This document shows positions 8,419 through 17,085 of a stretch of 64,000 nt of DNA, piece after piece. Every line of letters begins with the position of its first letter. Within the stretch, counting starts at the first letter, position 1. A program made the position numbers and the translations under genes. Under the pieces are notes generated by a model, which was given only the letters and a program-made list of their open reading frames with translations, did no database searches and had not been told where the DNA came from. This stretch comes from CAZSDU01 sp964605775 (lineage in GTDB: Bacteria > Bacteroidota > Bacteroidia > Bacteroidales > FEN-979), in the NCBI GenBank assembly GCA_964605775.1, contig CAZSDU010000007.1, forward strand, positions 1-64,000, written 5' to 3'.

Positions 8419-9014
8419 TGTCTTCTTATTATAAAGTTATTATTTTGTTTTGCTATTCCCTTGGTATAGAATATTTTAGAAACGATGCTTCCGTCAGGAG
8501 CATAAACTACTTCCCATCCATCCTTCAGGCTGTTGCTGAAATTTGTTATCTGGACGATGTTACCAAGTTGGTCATAATACAGCCATCTTCCCTGCATCTG
8601 GCCTGCCATATATTCCCCCTTTATTTTTAGTCGCTGATCAGGATAAAATTCATGATGGTAGCCATTCAATTTTCCCATTTTGTAAACGGATTCCCTGATC
8701 AGAGAGCCGTAATTATTCCAGGAACGATTCAGTCCATGAATCTGTCCGCCCTGATAAAATCTTTCTTCTTCTTTTTTTCCATCAGGATAATACCTGATTA
8801 GTTTTCCTTCCAATTGGTTATCCTTGTAGTTGCATTCCATCTGTAATTGACCGTTTTCGTACCAATATTTTGCCCTCCCCTCATAGTTATTCCCTTTCAT
8901 TTGAATTTCCGATTTTTTCCCTCCTCCAGGCCAGGTCTCTGTCTTTACCCTTGTGCATGAAGTGAATAGAAAGGAAAGAATAAAAAGAAGAAAAACCCTA
9001 CTGATAGGTATCAT
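8415..9014 (-). CDS. MORN-type repeat lipoprotein
   Basis: A 199-residue lipoprotein. ATG at 9014 gives MIPISRVFLLFILSFLFTSC, a signal peptide with an LFTSC lipobox. Longer reading frames upstream only overlap marC and are rejected. The mature part is made of repeats of about 22 residues with the YYxDG/YExGQ pattern (WYENGQLQMECNY, YYPDGKKEEERFY, FYPDQRLKIKGEY, YAPDGSIVSKIFY), the MORN-variant (MORN_2) repeat of YwqK-like proteins. The start overlaps the marC stop by one base (TAATG), and its stop overlaps the WG-repeat gene, so the three genes should be translated together. Probably anchored in the outer membrane; function unknown. Confidence 0.8.
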   Translation of the reverse strand: MIPISRVFLLFILSFLFTSCTRVKTETWPGGGKKSEIQMKGNNYEGRAKYWYENGQLQMECNYKDNQLEGKLIRYYPDGKKEEERFYQGGQIHGLNRSWNNYGSLIRESVYKMGKLNGYHHEFYPDQRLKIKGEYMAGQMQGRWLYYDQLGNIVQITNFSNSLKDGWEVVYAPDGSIVSKIFYTKGIAKQNNNFIIRRQ

Positions 9015-9667
9015 TAAACATGAATAAACAGGTGAATCGTTTCTCCTATTCCATTGATCAGCATTTGAATGGCAATAACAGCCAGGATCAGTCCCATGAT
9101 TCTGGAAACGACTTTTAAAAGGCTTGGGCTGATCTTTTTGGCAACCATTTGTGAGGAAATGAAAAGAAGGTAAGTGATTCCACACATGATGGCAAAAATG
9201 ACGATGACGAGGATGACATTACGGATAGATTTTTCTGCGCCCACGAAGTTCATGGCAGTAGAAATGGTACCAGGACCCGCAAGCAAAGGAATGCCGAGAG
9301 GGGAGATGGCCATTTCATTAGCAGCTTTATCCATATTATTTTTATCATCCTTGGTTTGTTCATGGATAGGGTTTTCCTTTGCGTTAAGCATTTGGAAGCC
9401 AATAATGAAAACAATGATTCCTCCTGCAATCTGGAAGGCCGGAACGGTAATGCCGAAAAGGCGGAAAATGATATGTCCGAACACACAGAAAATGGTAATG
9501 ATGATAAATGCGGAAAGAACGGCTTTGAAAGCCACTTTTCTTTTTGTTTTTTCATCAAATTCCTGCACCATACCGAGAAAGACAGGGATGTTTCCTAAAG
9601 GGTTAAGCATGGCGAAAAATCCCATGAAAACAGTAATAGCATGTAAATAGATGTCTTGTATATGCAT
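9014..9667 (-). CDS. marC: MarC family integral membrane protein
   Basis: A 217-residue polytopic protein with six predicted membrane helices and the family opening FFAMLNPLGNIPVFLGM. The loops ISPLGIPLLAGPGTISTAMNF and ISPSLLKVVSRIMGLILAVIAIQML are typical of the MarC/NAAT family. Early claims of a role in multiple antibiotic resistance were not upheld, and no substrate is established. It is the first gene of an operon with two repeat-protein genes that probably act outside the inner membrane. The ATG at 9667 is the first possible start. Confidence 0.9.
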   Translation of the reverse strand: MHIQDIYLHAITVFMGFFAMLNPLGNIPVFLGMVQEFDEKTKRKVAFKAVLSAFIIITIFCVFGHIIFRLFGITVPAFQIAGGIIVFIIGFQMLNAKENPIHEQTKDDKNNMDKAANEMAISPLGIPLLAGPGTISTAMNFVGAEKSIRNVILVIVIFAIMCGITYLLFISSQMVAKKISPSLLKVVSRIMGLILAVIAIQMLINGIGETIHLFIHV

Positions 9668-9692
9668 CGCTGAGATGTTTAGGACAAATATA

Positions 9693-10394
9693 CTAAAACT
9701 GATGGAATTCAGAAGTCAATTGCAGGTAGGATTCTGAATAAGTATGGTTTTTATCGAGGATGAACATACTTCCACAGGTTTCAGGACTTGCATTCCGGGT
9801 TGAAAATTCAAGTAAAACCCGTTTTGGCGGATGATCTTCGATGGAGCTGATTTTCAGTGATCGGAAAGGGTAAAGTCCATAGGCTGACGCATCAGCCTTA
9901 AATCCGTTCTCAAAAGATGCAGGTAATATAAGCGAGAATTTAGTATTCTTTTCTAGCAATTTTGATACCCCGTCGAGCAGGTTGCTGCGACTCATTTCAG
10001 TCTGATGTTTTGTTCTATTCTTTCTTTCCGAAGGAGACCGGAGTGAATGGTAAAAAAACGGAGGGTTGGAAAGAATGTAATCGTATGAATTTTTCACGGA
10101 TGAGGCAAGTTCCTGTAAAGAGATCAAACGGGGAGTGATTCTATCACCCCAGGGACTCTTGAGAAAATTTTGTCTGGCCTGTTCCACCGAGGCTGGGTCA
10201 ATGTCTATGGCATGAATAAGGGCGTTAGATTTTTGTGCCATCATCAGTGCCAGAATACCGCATCCGGTACCAATGTCGAGGATACTTCGTGCATTTCCGG
10301 GTTCTGCCCAGGATCCCAGCAGCATGGCATCCGTATTCACCCTAAGGGTGCTATTCTCATCTTCCACTTCGAAGTATTTAAAGCGAAATGGCAT
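9693..10394 (-). CDS. trmN6: tRNA1(Val) adenine-37 N6-methyltransferase
   Basis: A 233-residue SAM-dependent methyltransferase of the YfiC/TrmN6 type, which methylates A37 of tRNA-Val in E. coli. The N-terminus FRFKYFEVEDENSTLRVNTDAMLLGSW, motif I LDIGTGCGILALMMAQ (about residues 40-55), motif post-I IHAIDIDPASVEQA and the adenine-targeting NPPF motif (SNPPFFYHSL) are all present. N-P-P-[FY] marks methylation of an exocyclic amine. It lies 4 bp downstream of rimM and is probably the last gene of an rpsP-rimM-trmN6 operon, in which trmD would be the usual neighbour. Confidence 0.85.
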   Translation of the reverse strand: MPFRFKYFEVEDENSTLRVNTDAMLLGSWAEPGNARSILDIGTGCGILALMMAQKSNALIHAIDIDPASVEQARQNFLKSPWGDRITPRLISLQELASSVKNSYDYILSNPPFFYHSLRSPSERKNRTKHQTEMSRSNLLDGVSKLLEKNTKFSLILPASFENGFKADASAYGLYPFRSLKISSIEDHPPKRVLLEFSTRNASPETCGSMFILDKNHTYSESYLQLTSEFHQF

Positions 10395-10398
10395 GATA

Positions 10399-10923
10399 TC
10401 AGAGGTAAATTTCGATCAATCCTTCCGGGGCAGTGATATAAAAAATTCTCTTCCTCCTGTCAATTTTTTGTATGATATCATCAACCAGAGGGATAAGGAT
10501 CTCTCGTTGATCTTTGACCACTTGCATCAGGGATTGGTGGGGAAGGGGAAGAATTCCGGAGAGTAGTCCGATATCTCCGTGAAGGGAATCCACAACTTTA
10601 TACCCAATCACCTCATGGTAATAAAAATGGTTTCCTTCAAGAGGTGGAAGGTTTGAAGATGGCATAAACATTTCACGGCCGATATAGATTTCGGCATCCT
10701 CACGGGTATTGACATCCTGAAAGCGGACCAGGGCTTTTTGTTTGGGCTTGAGTTCAAGTTCATCAATGAAAAAGGGAATTTTTTCTCCGCCAAGATCAAG
10801 AAAAACAAATTCAATGGCAAGATAATCTTCAGGATCATCCACCTCCAAAACAACCAAAACATGACCTTTATTACCAAAAGTTTTCAGGACTTTGCCGAGG
10901 TAATAAAAATCCTCCCTGGCCAT
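10399..10923 (-). CDS. rimM: 16S rRNA processing/30S maturation protein RimM
   Basis: A 174-residue RimM. The N-terminal barrel opens YYLGKVLKTFGNKGHVLVVLE, and the PRC-barrel C-terminal half has YYHEVIGYKVVDSLHGDIGLLSGIL and ILIPLVDDIIQKIDRRKRIFYITAPEGLIEIYL, both hallmarks of the family. RimM helps late assembly of the 30S head and contacts uS19. The gene is 9 bp downstream of rpsP, as in many bacteria, but trmD and rplS do not follow. The ATG at 10923 matches the family length. Confidence 0.93.
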   Translation of the reverse strand: MAREDFYYLGKVLKTFGNKGHVLVVLEVDDPEDYLAIEFVFLDLGGEKIPFFIDELELKPKQKALVRFQDVNTREDAEIYIGREMFMPSSNLPPLEGNHFYYHEVIGYKVVDSLHGDIGLLSGILPLPHQSLMQVVKDQREILIPLVDDIIQKIDRRKRIFYITAPEGLIEIYL

Positions 10924-10932
10924 ACCTTTATT

Positions 10933-11502
10933 TTAGGATTCTTCCTGTTTGGGCTCTTCTGCCTGTGGAACCTCTTCGGTCGCTGTTTCAGGAGTAGCTT
11001 CAGGAGTAGCTTCTGCAGCCTGGGCGGCTTCGTCAAGGTGCAATTTGGCAAGTTTTTTGGCCACGGCAGCAGCCTTGGCTTCATTTACTTTTTTCTCATC
11101 GTCGAGCATTTTTTTACGGGAATCCTTCAGACTGATTTCCTGTTCATTTTTTTTGCTCGTAATTTTCTGCTGTTTTTCCTCCATCCAGGACTGAAATTTG
11201 ATTTCAGCTTGTTCAGGGGTCAAGGCGCCTTTTTCAACGCCTTTCAACAGATGGTTTTTGTAAAGAACACCTTTAAAAGCCAAAAGTGTTTTAACGGTAT
11301 CAGTGGGTTGAGCTCCTTTTCTGACCCAGTCGAGGGCCTTATCAAAATTGAGGGTTATTTCGGCGGGTTTGGTAAGCGGGTTATAGCTGCCAATTCGTTC
11401 GATGAACTTTCCGTCACGTGGTGCACGACCATCCGCAATAACAATGTGGTAAAAAGCTTGTCCTTTTTTACCTCTTCTTTGTAACCTGATTTTAGTTGGC
11501 AT
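10933..11502 (-). CDS. rpsP: Small ribosomal subunit protein bS16 with long C-terminal tail
   Basis: A 189-residue bS16. Residues 1-80 are the conserved ribosomal core (KIRLQRRGKKGQAFYHIVIADGRAPRDGKFIERIGSYNP). A Lys/Glu-rich, probably helical segment follows (about 90-150), then an Ala/Glu/Pro/Thr-rich low-complexity end (EATPEATPETATEEVPQAEEP). The E. coli protein has about 82 residues; extended forms are known in Bacteroidota. It heads the rpsP-rimM-trmN6 operon. No clean TAnnTTTG element was found upstream (a near match lies around 11570). Confidence 0.93.
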   Translation of the reverse strand: MPTKIRLQRRGKKGQAFYHIVIADGRAPRDGKFIERIGSYNPLTKPAEITLNFDKALDWVRKGAQPTDTVKTLLAFKGVLYKNHLLKGVEKGALTPEQAEIKFQSWMEEKQQKITSKKNEQEISLKDSRKKMLDDEKKVNEAKAAAVAKKLAKLHLDEAAQAAEATPEATPETATEEVPQAEEPKQEES

Positions 11503-11634
11503 TGGTTAATTTGTTGATTGAATGAATGATTAGGTTTAATACTATAAAGGGGTGCAAATTTCGGACTTTTTTTTGAATCCACCAATTATTTAGACAAATT
11601 GTTTTCTCATTGCTGCATCCGGTTTCCCCAATGT

Positions 11635-12063
11635 TTATAATCCTATCATGTATTCAATCACCAGTGTTCCTCCGAGATATCCCGTATATAAAACAAAAAG
11701 AAAGGCAAGGAAATAGAGTGTCAGCGGGATATATTTGAATTTTGTATGTTGGGTTCCGATATAATTCAAAATAGTCCTTGCAATGGTTGCCAACACGATG
11801 GTGATCAGGGTTAACGTGGCATAAAACTCGTGTTTGTCACGCATCAATCCGGGTTCGTCTTCCATGGGACTGGTCAGGAAATAACCTGTTCCCCAGGCAA
11901 GGATGGCCCCAATCATACCCAGAATTTCGAGATAGTAGCCGATTTTGGAGAGGCAGGGTTCTTTTTTGGTAAAAAGATTGATCAGGTCAGCAAAAAAGCC
12001 TACCGCAATCAGGGCGATAGGGAAATGGACTATCATTGGGTGTAAATGATTTATGCTGAACAT
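11635..12063 (-). CDS. DUF2231 family membrane protein
   Basis: A 142-residue protein with four predicted membrane helices. ATG at 12063 gives MFSINHLHPMIVHFPIALIAVGFFADL; the HPM[IL]VHFPIAL motif is the DUF2231 signature. A TTG five codons upstream is in frame but would start inside the -7 promoter element, so it is rejected. The conserved histidines suggest metal or haem contact, but no function is established. The gene is monocistronic, back-to-back with dnaE. Confidence 0.8.
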   Translation of the reverse strand: MFSINHLHPMIVHFPIALIAVGFFADLINLFTKKEPCLSKIGYYLEILGMIGAILAWGTGYFLTSPMEDEPGLMRDKHEFYATLTLITIVLATIARTILNYIGTQHTKFKYIPLTLYFLAFLFVLYTGYLGGTLVIEYMIGL

Positions 12064-12075
12064 ATTTTTTTTCTT

Positions 12076-12106
12076 CAAAGATAAAGAGAAATTTAAAAAT
12101 TGTCAA
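12076..12106 (-). promoter_or_regulatory. Promoter for the DUF2231 gene, very short leader
   Basis: Minus strand: TTG (12104-12106), 20 bp, TATCTTTG (12076-12083). The predicted start of transcription is only about 5-8 nt before the ATG at 12063, so the mRNA would be nearly leaderless. Confidence 0.6.
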
Positions 12107-12188
12107 GCACATTAGTTTTCAACACCTGAATTCCTCTGGTGAATTTGTTTAATTTTACCAGCCCAATTAACCCTTTCTTTTTACAATA

Positions 12189-15100
12189 ATGAGAGATTTT
12201 ATTCATTTACATGTACATACTCAATACTCTATTTTGGATGGAGCCTGTCGTATCAAGGAAATGATCAAAAAAGCAGTTGACCTTGGCATGAAAGGTGTAG
12301 CCATCACGGATCATGGCAATTTATTCGGGCTCAAGGAATTTCATGAAGCTGCCTGTGCGCATGAGGGCTTTAAGCCCATCATCGGCTGTGAAACCTATGT
12401 AGCCCGTCGCGATCACAAGGATAAAGCGGATATGGTTGACCGAAAAGGGGATCATCTTATTTTGCTGGCGAAGGATCTGAACGGATATCATAACCTGGTC
12501 AGGCTCATCTCATTTGCATGGAAAGATGGTCATTACTATAAACCACGTATTGATAAAAATCTTTTACGTTCCTATCATCAGGGATTGATTGCTTCCAGTG
12601 CCTGTCTAGCAGGTGAGATACCCAGAGCCATTCTGGCGGGCAATGCTGAGAAGGCGGAAAAGGTCATCCTTGAGTACAAGGAAATTTTTGGCGATGACTT
12701 TTACCTTGAGGTTATGCGTCATCCCCCCGCTGAGGCTGACAGGGACGGGGATGTTTTGAAAAGGCAGAATGTCGTAAACCAGGTAATGGTTGAACTTTCG
12801 CGTAAGCATAAGGTGAAATTACTGGCTACTAACGATGTTCATTTTTTAAATGAAAAGGATGCGGCAGCCCATGATCGCCTATTGTGTATCAATACCGGCA
12901 AGGTTATGGATGATACGGACAGGTTACGATACACCGGTTCAGAATGGTTCAAATCAGAGGAGGAAATGGCGGCCCTTTTTGGAGATTTACCGGAGGCATT
13001 GGAGAATACCCTTGAAGTGTATAATAAAATACAGGTTTATGAACTCGACCATAAGCCCATCATGCCCAACTTCCCGCTTCCGGAAGGATTCACGGATGCC
13101 GATGAGTACTTAAGGCATATTACCTATGAGGGAGCGAAAAGGAGATACCTGACCATTACAGAAGAGATCAGGGAAAGGATTGATTTCGAGTTGGCGACGA
13201 TAAAAAAGATGGGTTATCCGGGATATTTTCTGATTGTCCAGGATTTCCTGAATGCTGCCCGGGAGATGAATGTGATTGTGGGGCCAGGCCGTGGTTCAGC
13301 AGCCGGTTCCGTGGTGGCTTATTGCACTCGGATCACGGATGTAGATCCATTAAAATATGATCTTTTATTTGAGCGATTCCTCAATCCTGACCGTATTTCA
13401 ATGCCTGATATCGATATCGATTTTGATGAAGACGGAAGGGAAAAGGTATTGAAATATGTTCTCAATAAATACGGAGCAGACAAGGTCGCTCAGGTCATCA
13501 CCTTCGGGACCATGGCTGCCAAAGGGGCCATCCGGGATGTGGCAAGGATTCATAAGCTCCCGCTGGATGAAGTGGGCCGCCTCACCAAGCTTATTCCCTC
13601 CCGTCCAGGGATTACACTCAGGCAGGCCTATGAAGATGTTCCGGAATTAAAAGCGGCCCGTCATTCTAGTGATAAAATGATTTCCGAGACGTTGAAATAC
13701 GCCGAAAGTCTGGAGGGATCCATACGCCAGACGGGTTTACATGCTTGTGGCATCATCATTGGCAGAGATGATCTGATAGAACATATTCCGGTTATCAAAC
13801 AGAAGGATACCGATATCCTGGTGACTCAGTTTGATGGCGATTATATTGAAAAAGTCGGAATGCTGAAGATGGATTTCCTGGGGCTGAAAACCCTGGCGAT
13901 TATCAATGATGCGCTAAACATCATCAGGTTATCCAAAGGCATTGACCTCGACATCGAATCTGTTCCTCTGGATGATGAACAGACCTTTTCGTTATTCAGT
14001 CAGGGAAAAACAACCGGGATTTTTCAGTTCGAATCGGATGGAATGAAAAAATATCTCAGGGAGTTAAAACCGAACAAAATTGATGACCTGATCGCCATGA
14101 ATGCCCTATATCGTCCTGGCCCCATGGAGTACATCCCGAGTTTCATCAATCGTAAGCACGGCAGGGAAAAGATTATTTATGACATCCCTGAAATGGAGAA
14201 TTATCTCAAGGATACCTATGGTATTACGGTTTACCAGGAACAGGTCATGTTGCTTTCTCAACTGCTTGCAGGGTTTTCTAAAGGGGATGCAGATTCTCTG
14301 AGAAAGGCGATGGGTAAGAAGATTGAGCATCTGATGAATGAACTTAAGCCAAAATTTTTCGAAGGTTGTAAAAAGAAAGGGCATGACCTATCTGTTGTCA
14401 ATAAAATCTGGAGAGATTGGGAAGCCTTCGCCAATTACGCTTTCAATAAATCACATTCCACTTGTTATGCTTATGTGGCTTATCGTCAGGCCTACCTGAA
14501 AGCTCATTTTCCGGCCGAATTTATGGCTGCAGTTTTAAGCCGGAATTTAAATGACCTGAAGGAGATCACCTTATTTCTTGACGAATGTAAACGTATGCAA
14601 ATACCGGTTCTTGGCCCGGATGTCAATGAAAGCGTTTCCACCTTTGTGGTCAACAAAAGAGGAGAAATACGTTTTGGAATGGCGGGCATTAAAAATGTCG
14701 GGGAAGCAGCTGTTCAGAACCTGATAGAAGAGCGTGATCGGAATGGTATGTTCACCAGTATTTTTGATATCACACGAAGGGTAAATGCACATACCCTCAA
14801 CAAGCGCTGTCTGGAATCACTTGCAAAAGCAGGCGCTTTCGATTGCTTTGAGGACACTCACAGGGCGCAGTATTTCTTTCAGGAAAACAGTGATGACACG
14901 ATTTTTCTGGAAAAAATTATTCGTCATGCTTCAGATTATCATGCCCGCATGGATTCCATGCAACAATCTCTTTTCGGGGAAGCCGAGGAGGTACAATTAA
15001 AAGAATTGAGCCTTCCGGAATGCCGACCATGGACTAAACTGGAACAACTGAAATTCGAAAAGGAGATCACCGGTTTTTATATGAGCGGTCACCCGCTGGA

Positions 15101-15686
15101 TGATTACCAGCTTGAAATGAAACAGTTCTGCAATGTGACCATTGAAGAATTGAAAGCGGATCTTCGCCCCTTGAAAGGAAAGGAAGTAACTTTTGCCGGA
15201 ATCATCATCGAAACAAACCATAAAATCGGAAAAACAGGAAAACCTTATGGTTCATTCGTCATTGAAGACTATTATAATTTCTTAACCCTGACAGTTTTTT
15301 CGGAAGAATATCTGAAATGGAAGCATCTGCTGGATGAAGGGCAATATGTTTTTATCAAGGCCCGGGTAGAGCCCAGGTTTGACAATCCAGATCAGCTGGT
15401 GGTGAGGGTGAATAGTATGATATTACTGTCTGAAGCCATGGATAAACTTGCCCGTGGATTAATGCTTACGATTGAACTGAATGAAGTGCTCCCTGATTTT
15501 ATTTCCATGCTTCACCAACGGATGAAAAATCATAAAGGGAAAGGCTATCTCCGCATCAGGATTTTTGATGAGATAGATCACTTGCTCATTGATCTTCCCT
15601 CCAGGAAGTTCAGGGTTAACATCAAAGAGTTAATGCAAGCGCTTGACTCACTCCCTGGTGTCCAGATGAGCGTATTGACGGATTAA
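12189..15686 (+). CDS. dnaE: DNA polymerase III alpha subunit
   Basis: The 1,165-residue replicative polymerase subunit. The N-terminal PHP domain begins FIHLHVHTQYSILDGA and continues AITDHGNLFG. The palm shows GPGRGSAAGSVVAYC and the catalytic aspartates in PDIDIDFDEDGRE (about residues 400-413), and a third segment has DFLGLKTL. The fingers and beta-binding region follow (GPMEYIPSFINRKHG, YQEQVM, NKSHSTCYA). The internal sequence QQSLFGEA (about residue 922) is a typical sliding-clamp-binding motif, followed by an OB fold (VTFAGIIIE, YGSFVIEDY). Start at ATG 12189. It is divergent from the DUF2231 gene and followed by trxA. Confidence 0.97.
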   Translation: MRDFIHLHVHTQYSILDGACRIKEMIKKAVDLGMKGVAITDHGNLFGLKEFHEAACAHEGFKPIIGCETYVARRDHKDKADMVDRKGDHLILLAKDLNGYHNLVRLISFAWKDGHYYKPRIDKNLLRSYHQGLIASSACLAGEIPRAILAGNAEKAEKVILEYKEIFGDDFYLEVMRHPPAEADRDGDVLKRQNVVNQVMVELSRKHKVKLLATNDVHFLNEKDAAAHDRLLCINTGKVMDDTDRLRYTGSEWFKSEEEMAALFGDLPEALENTLEVYNKIQVYELDHKPIMPNFPLPEGFTDADEYLRHITYEGAKRRYLTITEEIRERIDFELATIKKMGYPGYFLIVQDFLNAAREMNVIVGPGRGSAAGSVVAYCTRITDVDPLKYDLLFERFLNPDRISMPDIDIDFDEDGREKVLKYVLNKYGADKVAQVITFGTMAAKGAIRDVARIHKLPLDEVGRLTKLIPSRPGITLRQAYEDVPELKAARHSSDKMISETLKYAESLEGSIRQTGLHACGIIIGRDDLIEHIPVIKQKDTDILVTQFDGDYIEKVGMLKMDFLGLKTLAIINDALNIIRLSKGIDLDIESVPLDDEQTFSLFSQGKTTGIFQFESDGMKKYLRELKPNKIDDLIAMNALYRPGPMEYIPSFINRKHGREKIIYDIPEMENYLKDTYGITVYQEQVMLLSQLLAGFSKGDADSLRKAMGKKIEHLMNELKPKFFEGCKKKGHDLSVVNKIWRDWEAFANYAFNKSHSTCYAYVAYRQAYLKAHFPAEFMAAVLSRNLNDLKEITLFLDECKRMQIPVLGPDVNESVSTFVVNKRGEIRFGMAGIKNVGEAAVQNLIEERDRNGMFTSIFDITRRVNAHTLNKRCLESLAKAGAFDCFEDTHRAQYFFQENSDDTIFLEKIIRHASDYHARMDSMQQSLFGEAEEVQLKELSLPECRPWTKLEQLKFEKEITGFYMSGHPLDDYQLEMKQFCNVTIEELKADLRPLKGKEVTFAGIIIETNHKIGKTGKPYGSFVIEDYYNFLTLTVFSEEYLKWKHLLDEGQYVFIKARVEPRFDNPDQLVVRVNSMILLSEAMDKLARGLMLTIELNEVLPDFISMLHQRMKNHKGKGYLRIRIFDEIDHLLIDLPSRKFRVNIKELMQALDSLPGVQMSVLTD

Positions 15687-15705
15687 AAAAATCTTACTAA
15701 CTTCG
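15675..15705 (+). promoter_or_regulatory. Probable trxA promoter inside the end of dnaE
   Basis: TTG (15675-15677), 20 bp, TAACTTCG (15698-15705), one mismatch to TAnnTTTG. The -33 element lies within the last dnaE codons, so trxA could be transcribed independently of dnaE with a leader of about 33 nt. Confidence 0.5.
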
Positions 15706-15744
15706 TAGCAATAAAAAGAATTTTAACCCTTAAAAGATACTGCT

Positions 15745-16062
15745 ATGTTCGAAATTTTTACCGATGCAAATTTTGAAGAAAAAGTGATGAAAACCAGCAA
15801 ACTGGCGGTTGTTGATCTTTCTGCCGAATGGTGTGGACCCTGCCGTATGGTATCCCCGATCATTCATGAATTGGCTACTGAATATGACGGGCGTATTGTT
15901 GCCGGTGAACTGAATGTGGATGAAAATCCCGTGACCACGGGGCAGTTCAAGGTCAGAAATATTCCCACGGTTCTCTTTTTAAAAAACGGAGAAGTGGTGG
16001 ATAAACAGGTAGGAGCGGTACCTAAGGCAAGCTATAAAGCCTTGATTGAAAAGCATATTTAA
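15745..16062 (+). CDS. trxA: Thioredoxin
   Basis: A 105-residue thioredoxin with the redox-active motif WCGPC (residues 29-33), the conserved ELNVDENP strand and the cis-proline region NIPTVLFLKNGE. It reduces protein disulfides in the cytosol, with electrons from thioredoxin reductase (not in this window). There is no signal peptide. It lies 58 bp after dnaE and 46 bp before the DUF58 gene on the same strand. Confidence 0.96.
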   Translation: MFEIFTDANFEEKVMKTSKLAVVDLSAEWCGPCRMVSPIIHELATEYDGRIVAGELNVDENPVTTGQFKVRNIPTVLFLKNGEVVDKQVGAVPKASYKALIEKHI

Positions 16063-16108
16063 CAGTAAAACCTTGCGGTAATGAAGCAGCGGAAATGCAG
16101 AAAGAGTT

Positions 16109-17044
16109 ATGTGTCCATCCATTAATCAGGGCAGGTTAGAACAATTTTCTTCGCTGGAATTTTTTGCCAGACAGGTTGTTGAAGGTTTTATTACAGGCTT
16201 GCATAAAAGCCCTTTTCATGGATTTTCCGTTGAATTTGCTGAACACCGTCTATACAATACGGGGGAGTCGGTCAGAAATATTGACTGGAAACTTTATGGC
16301 CGTAGTGACAGATTATTCGTTAAAAGATATGAGGAAGAAACAAATCTGAGATGTCAGATTTTAATTGATCACTCCTCTTCCATGCATTTCCCTGTTCTGG
16401 ATCATGCTGATATTGATCATCCGGATAAAATCACTTTTGCCGTATATACTGCAGCGACACTAATTCATTTATTCCGTAAACAGAGGGATGCTTCCGGCAT
16501 CAGTGTCTTTTCAGACAGTATTGACTTGCATACACATTCAAAATCAAGCCAAGTTCATCTTAAATATTTGTATCAGGAACTTGAAAAACTACTGATCCCG
16601 TATGCGTTAGAAAGAAGGAAACAGACAGCAGCAGCCTCCGCCCTTCACGAACTGGCTGAGCGTATTCATCAGCGATCCCTGGTTATAATCTTCAGTGATA
16701 TGTTTGAAAATACTGCCCAGGCTGATGATGTCTTTTCCGCACTTCAGCATTTGAGACATAATAAACATGAGGTCATCCTCTTTCATGTGGTGGATAAAAG
16801 CAAGGAGATTGAATTTGACTTTGCAAACCGTCCTTCCAAATTTATTGATATGGAAACCGGAAAACAATTAAAGATACACCCTTCCCAGTTGCGTGCACGT
16901 TATGTTGAAGCCATTGAGAAGTACAAAAAGGAATTGTTTCTTCGCTGCGGACAATATCAGATCGATTTTGTGGAAACTGATATCAATTCCGGTTTTGAGC
17001 AGGTTCTGCTGCCATTTCTTATGAAGCGCTCCAGGTTGTTCTAG
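16109..17044 (+). CDS. DUF58 domain protein
   Basis: A 311-residue protein. The DUF58 signature is clear: ARQVVEGFITGLHKSPFHGFSVEFAEHRLYNTGESVRNIDWKLYGRSDRLFVKRYEEET, here as positions about 20-80, with the key NIDWK and R-x-F-V-K-x-Y-E-E-E-T elements. It passes into a VWA-like fold with a DHSSSM metal-site motif (about residue 92) and SLVIIFSDMFE. No membrane helix is seen, so this is a soluble cytosolic form. DUF58 proteins usually travel with a MoxR ATPase and Bat proteins; here the neighbours are trxA and valS, and the BatA-type gene is 11 kb away. Confidence 0.85.
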   Translation: MCPSINQGRLEQFSSLEFFARQVVEGFITGLHKSPFHGFSVEFAEHRLYNTGESVRNIDWKLYGRSDRLFVKRYEEETNLRCQILIDHSSSMHFPVLDHADIDHPDKITFAVYTAATLIHLFRKQRDASGISVFSDSIDLHTHSKSSQVHLKYLYQELEKLLIPYALERRKQTAAASALHELAERIHQRSLVIIFSDMFENTAQADDVFSALQHLRHNKHEVILFHVVDKSKEIEFDFANRPSKFIDMETGKQLKIHPSQLRARYVEAIEKYKKELFLRCGQYQIDFVETDINSGFEQVLLPFLMKRSRLF

Positions 17045-17085
17045 TTTTTTCCTAATTTTGCGCCTCTGTTAAATCTGCTGAAATC

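Noticed and set aside
9015..9185. N-terminal extension of the MORN-type lipoprotein into marC
   Set aside because: The extension is Cys/His-rich nonsense and would bury the signal peptide and lipobox, which begin at ATG 9014.
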